Assembly (NCBI RefSeq): GCF_900143065.1
Contig: NZ_FRCX01000012.1
Coordinates: 1-64,000, forward strand
Reading direction: 5' to 3'
Length of the DNA stretch: 64,000 nt
Origin: Duganella sacchari
Lineage (GTDB): Bacteria > Pseudomonadota > Gammaproteobacteria > Burkholderiales > Burkholderiaceae_D
Positions 62,981 to 64,000 of the stretch are shown here, in pieces. Each line of letters begins with the position of its first letter. Position 1 is the first letter of the stretch. Both the position numbers and the translations under genes were made by a program. The notes beneath the pieces are model-generated. The model made no database searches and was not told where the DNA came from. It was given only the letters and a program-made list of their open reading frames with translations.

Positions 62981-63573
62981 GCCAGAAACATCTCGACGGT
63001 CGACTCGACCACCTGTTTTTGCATGGCCGTGTCCAGCGCTGGCTGGCCCATGGTCACCTGCGGCCAGAACGCAAAGGTCTTGAGCTGGCCTTGCAGCATT
63101 TGCGAGGCGATGAAGGGATCGGCCTTGCTGAACTTGCCGTCGGCCTGGGCGGCGCGCAGCCAGCTGGTGACGGCTTCTTCTTTCACGCTCAGCCGCGCCA
63201 CCATCTCCTGCGCCCGTTGCGGCGAGTGGATGGCTTCGGCGATGGCGACGCGCGCCAGGTCGAGGAAGTAGTCATCCTGCAGCAATGCCATCTTTTTGCT
63301 CAGCAGTTCCATCAATTGCTCGCGCAGCGGCCGGGCCGGGTCGTAGGGCGCCGGTCCCATGGCGGCCGTACTATTCCACAGCTCATGCAATATTTGCTCG
63401 AACAGTTCGTCTTTACTGGGGAAGTGGTTGTAGACGGTGCGTTTGGACACCCCGGCGGTCGCCGCAATCTTGTCCATGCTGGTGGATTCGAAGCCGCTGG
63501 CGCGGAATTCGGCGATGGCGGCTTCGACAATAGCCTGGCGTTTGCGGTCGGTGAGTTTGATGGGCGTGTTCAT
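62959..63573 (-). CDS. TetR-family transcriptional repressor
   Basis: A 204-aa regulator. The N-terminal helix-turn-helix (about 32-57) reads MDKIAATAGVSKRTVYNHF, characteristic of TetR proteins. The C-terminal region binds an unknown ligand. It is divergent from the metallo-hydrolase gene at 63659, with a palindrome in the 85-bp gap, so it probably represses that gene and itself. Confidence 0.92.
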   Translation of the reverse strand: MNTPIKLTDRKRQAIVEAAIAEFRASGFESTSMDKIAATAGVSKRTVYNHFPSKDELFEQILHELWNSTAAMGPAPYDPARPLREQLMELLSKKMALLQDDYFLDLARVAIAEAIHSPQRAQEMVARLSVKEEAVTSWLRAAQADGKFSKADPFIASQMLQGQLKTFAFWPQVTMGQPALDTAMQKQVVESTVEMFLAYANATE

Positions 63574-63616
63574 GCTTTTATTTTACACCGGGTAGTTTAC
63601 TTTTTCAAAAATAGAT

Positions 63617-63631
63617 ACTACACTGTGTAGT
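63617..63631. promoter_or_regulatory. TetR-type operator palindrome
   Basis: ACTACAC-T-GTGTAGT is a perfect 15-bp palindrome with a one-base centre, 28 bp before the metallo-hydrolase ATG. A weaker related element (TACACCGGGTAG, 63584-63595) lies next to the TetR start. Both suit autorepression by the adjacent regulator. Confidence 0.68.
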
Positions 63632-63658
63632 GTACATTTTCATTCGGGAGTGCCCATC

Positions 63659-64000
63659 ATGACTTTTTCCGCTGTTGATAGCCTGGACGGCCTGTCTGTA
63701 CCTAGCGCGCCGCGCACCCGCGACGGCCGTTTCCGCAATCCGGTCAAGATGCACCAGATGGGTTTCCTGAAAACCCTGGGCATCATGCTGCGCTTTGCGT
63801 TCGACAAGCCCAAGGATACGGTGCCGACACTCCCGATTCCCGTTCACGCGATCACGCAGCAGCAGTTAATGGATGCTCCGGATCGCAGCCTGTTCCGCCT
63901 CGGCCACTCGACCGTGCTGCTCAAGCTCAATGGCCAATTCTGGCTGACCGACCCGGTGTTTTCCGAGCGCGCGTCGCCGGTGCAGTGGGCTGGTCCGCAG
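63659..64000 (+). CDS. Metallo-beta-lactamase-fold hydrolase, truncated at window edge
   Basis: The first 114 codons of a gene that runs out of the window, preceded by GGGAG 9 nt before the ATG. The frame contains FRLGHSTVLLKLNGQFWLTD, a sequence typical of the UlaG/NAPE-PLD-like branch of the metallo-beta-lactamase superfamily, and TDPVFSERASP, where the Asp precedes the metal-binding region. The HxHxDH motif itself would lie beyond the window end. Regulation by the divergent TetR protein is likely. Confidence 0.82.
   Translation, partial: MTFSAVDSLDGLSVPSAPRTRDGRFRNPVKMHQMGFLKTLGIMLRFAFDKPKDTVPTLPIPVHAITQQQLMDAPDRSLFRLGHSTVLLKLNGQFWLTDPVFSERASPVQWAGPQ

Overview
Gene content, high GC, strong codon bias and the mix of families (System I ccm genes, many TonB-dependent receptors, a CHASE3 hybrid kinase, a bacteriophytochrome, planctomycete-type DUF1501/DUF1553 proteins) suggest a chromosomal segment of a free-living, carbohydrate-scavenging betaproteobacterium, probably Oxalobacteraceae (Duganella/Massilia/Janthinobacterium-like). 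This assignment is an inference from gene content; no rRNA or marker gene fixes it. I see no phage, IS element, CRISPR array or origin.

Layout. 1-970: membrane-anchored cytochrome c5 and tRNA-Arg(CCG). 1425-8768: a sigma-54 activator followed 14 bp later by a complete ccmABCDEFGHI operon for cytochrome c maturation. 8771-10393: a GroEL paralogue without groES, convergent with ccmI. 10641-33355: a large periplasm/envelope island. It holds two related TonB-dependent receptors, a nine-gene reverse-strand operon (DUF1549/1553, DUF1501, CHRD, four cytochrome or redox proteins, SMP-30 propeller, lectin-like protein), a cysteine-free rhodanese with a cytochrome b561, and a tonB-exbB-exbD-RND adaptor-RND pump-sulfate-binding-protein operon. 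33633-37980: a GH30 glycosidase and a carbohydrate-type TonB receptor, each preceded by a LacI-type palindrome. 38079-47511: a bacteriophytochrome kinase, a DUF535 protein and a hybrid kinase-CheR-CheB-kinase operon. 47512-49537: EF-hand protein and S10 peptidase lipoprotein. 49596-57614: a purine/nucleoside uptake and catabolism locus (Tsx-like channel, BMP-family binding protein, Rieske oxygenase, deaminase, GntR regulator, and a divergent ABC ATPase with two permeases). 57756-64000: a PAS chemoreceptor, ferredoxin, AraC regulator, AhpD-like protein, a small acidic protein, a MoaD/ThiS-like protein coupled to a beta-propeller, a TetR regulator and a truncated metallo-beta-lactamase-fold enzyme.

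The most interesting observation is that the transcription units of the 10.6-26 kb island carry near-perfect sigma-54 (-24/-12) promoters: upstream of TonB receptor 1, of the nine-gene operon, of TonB receptor 2 and of the rhodanese-b561 unit, with a weaker one before tonB. A sigma-54 activator lies at 1425, directly ahead of the cytochrome-maturation genes that the island's c-type cytochromes would need. I propose that 1425-33355 is one sigma-54-controlled envelope system: outer-membrane import, periplasmic redox/hydrolysis, a dedicated TonB motor, and capture by a sulfate-type binding protein. A sulfur-scavenging role is plausible (Sbp, rhodanese fold, SfnR-like activator, alkaline-phosphatase/sulfatase-superfamily DUF1501) but is an inference.
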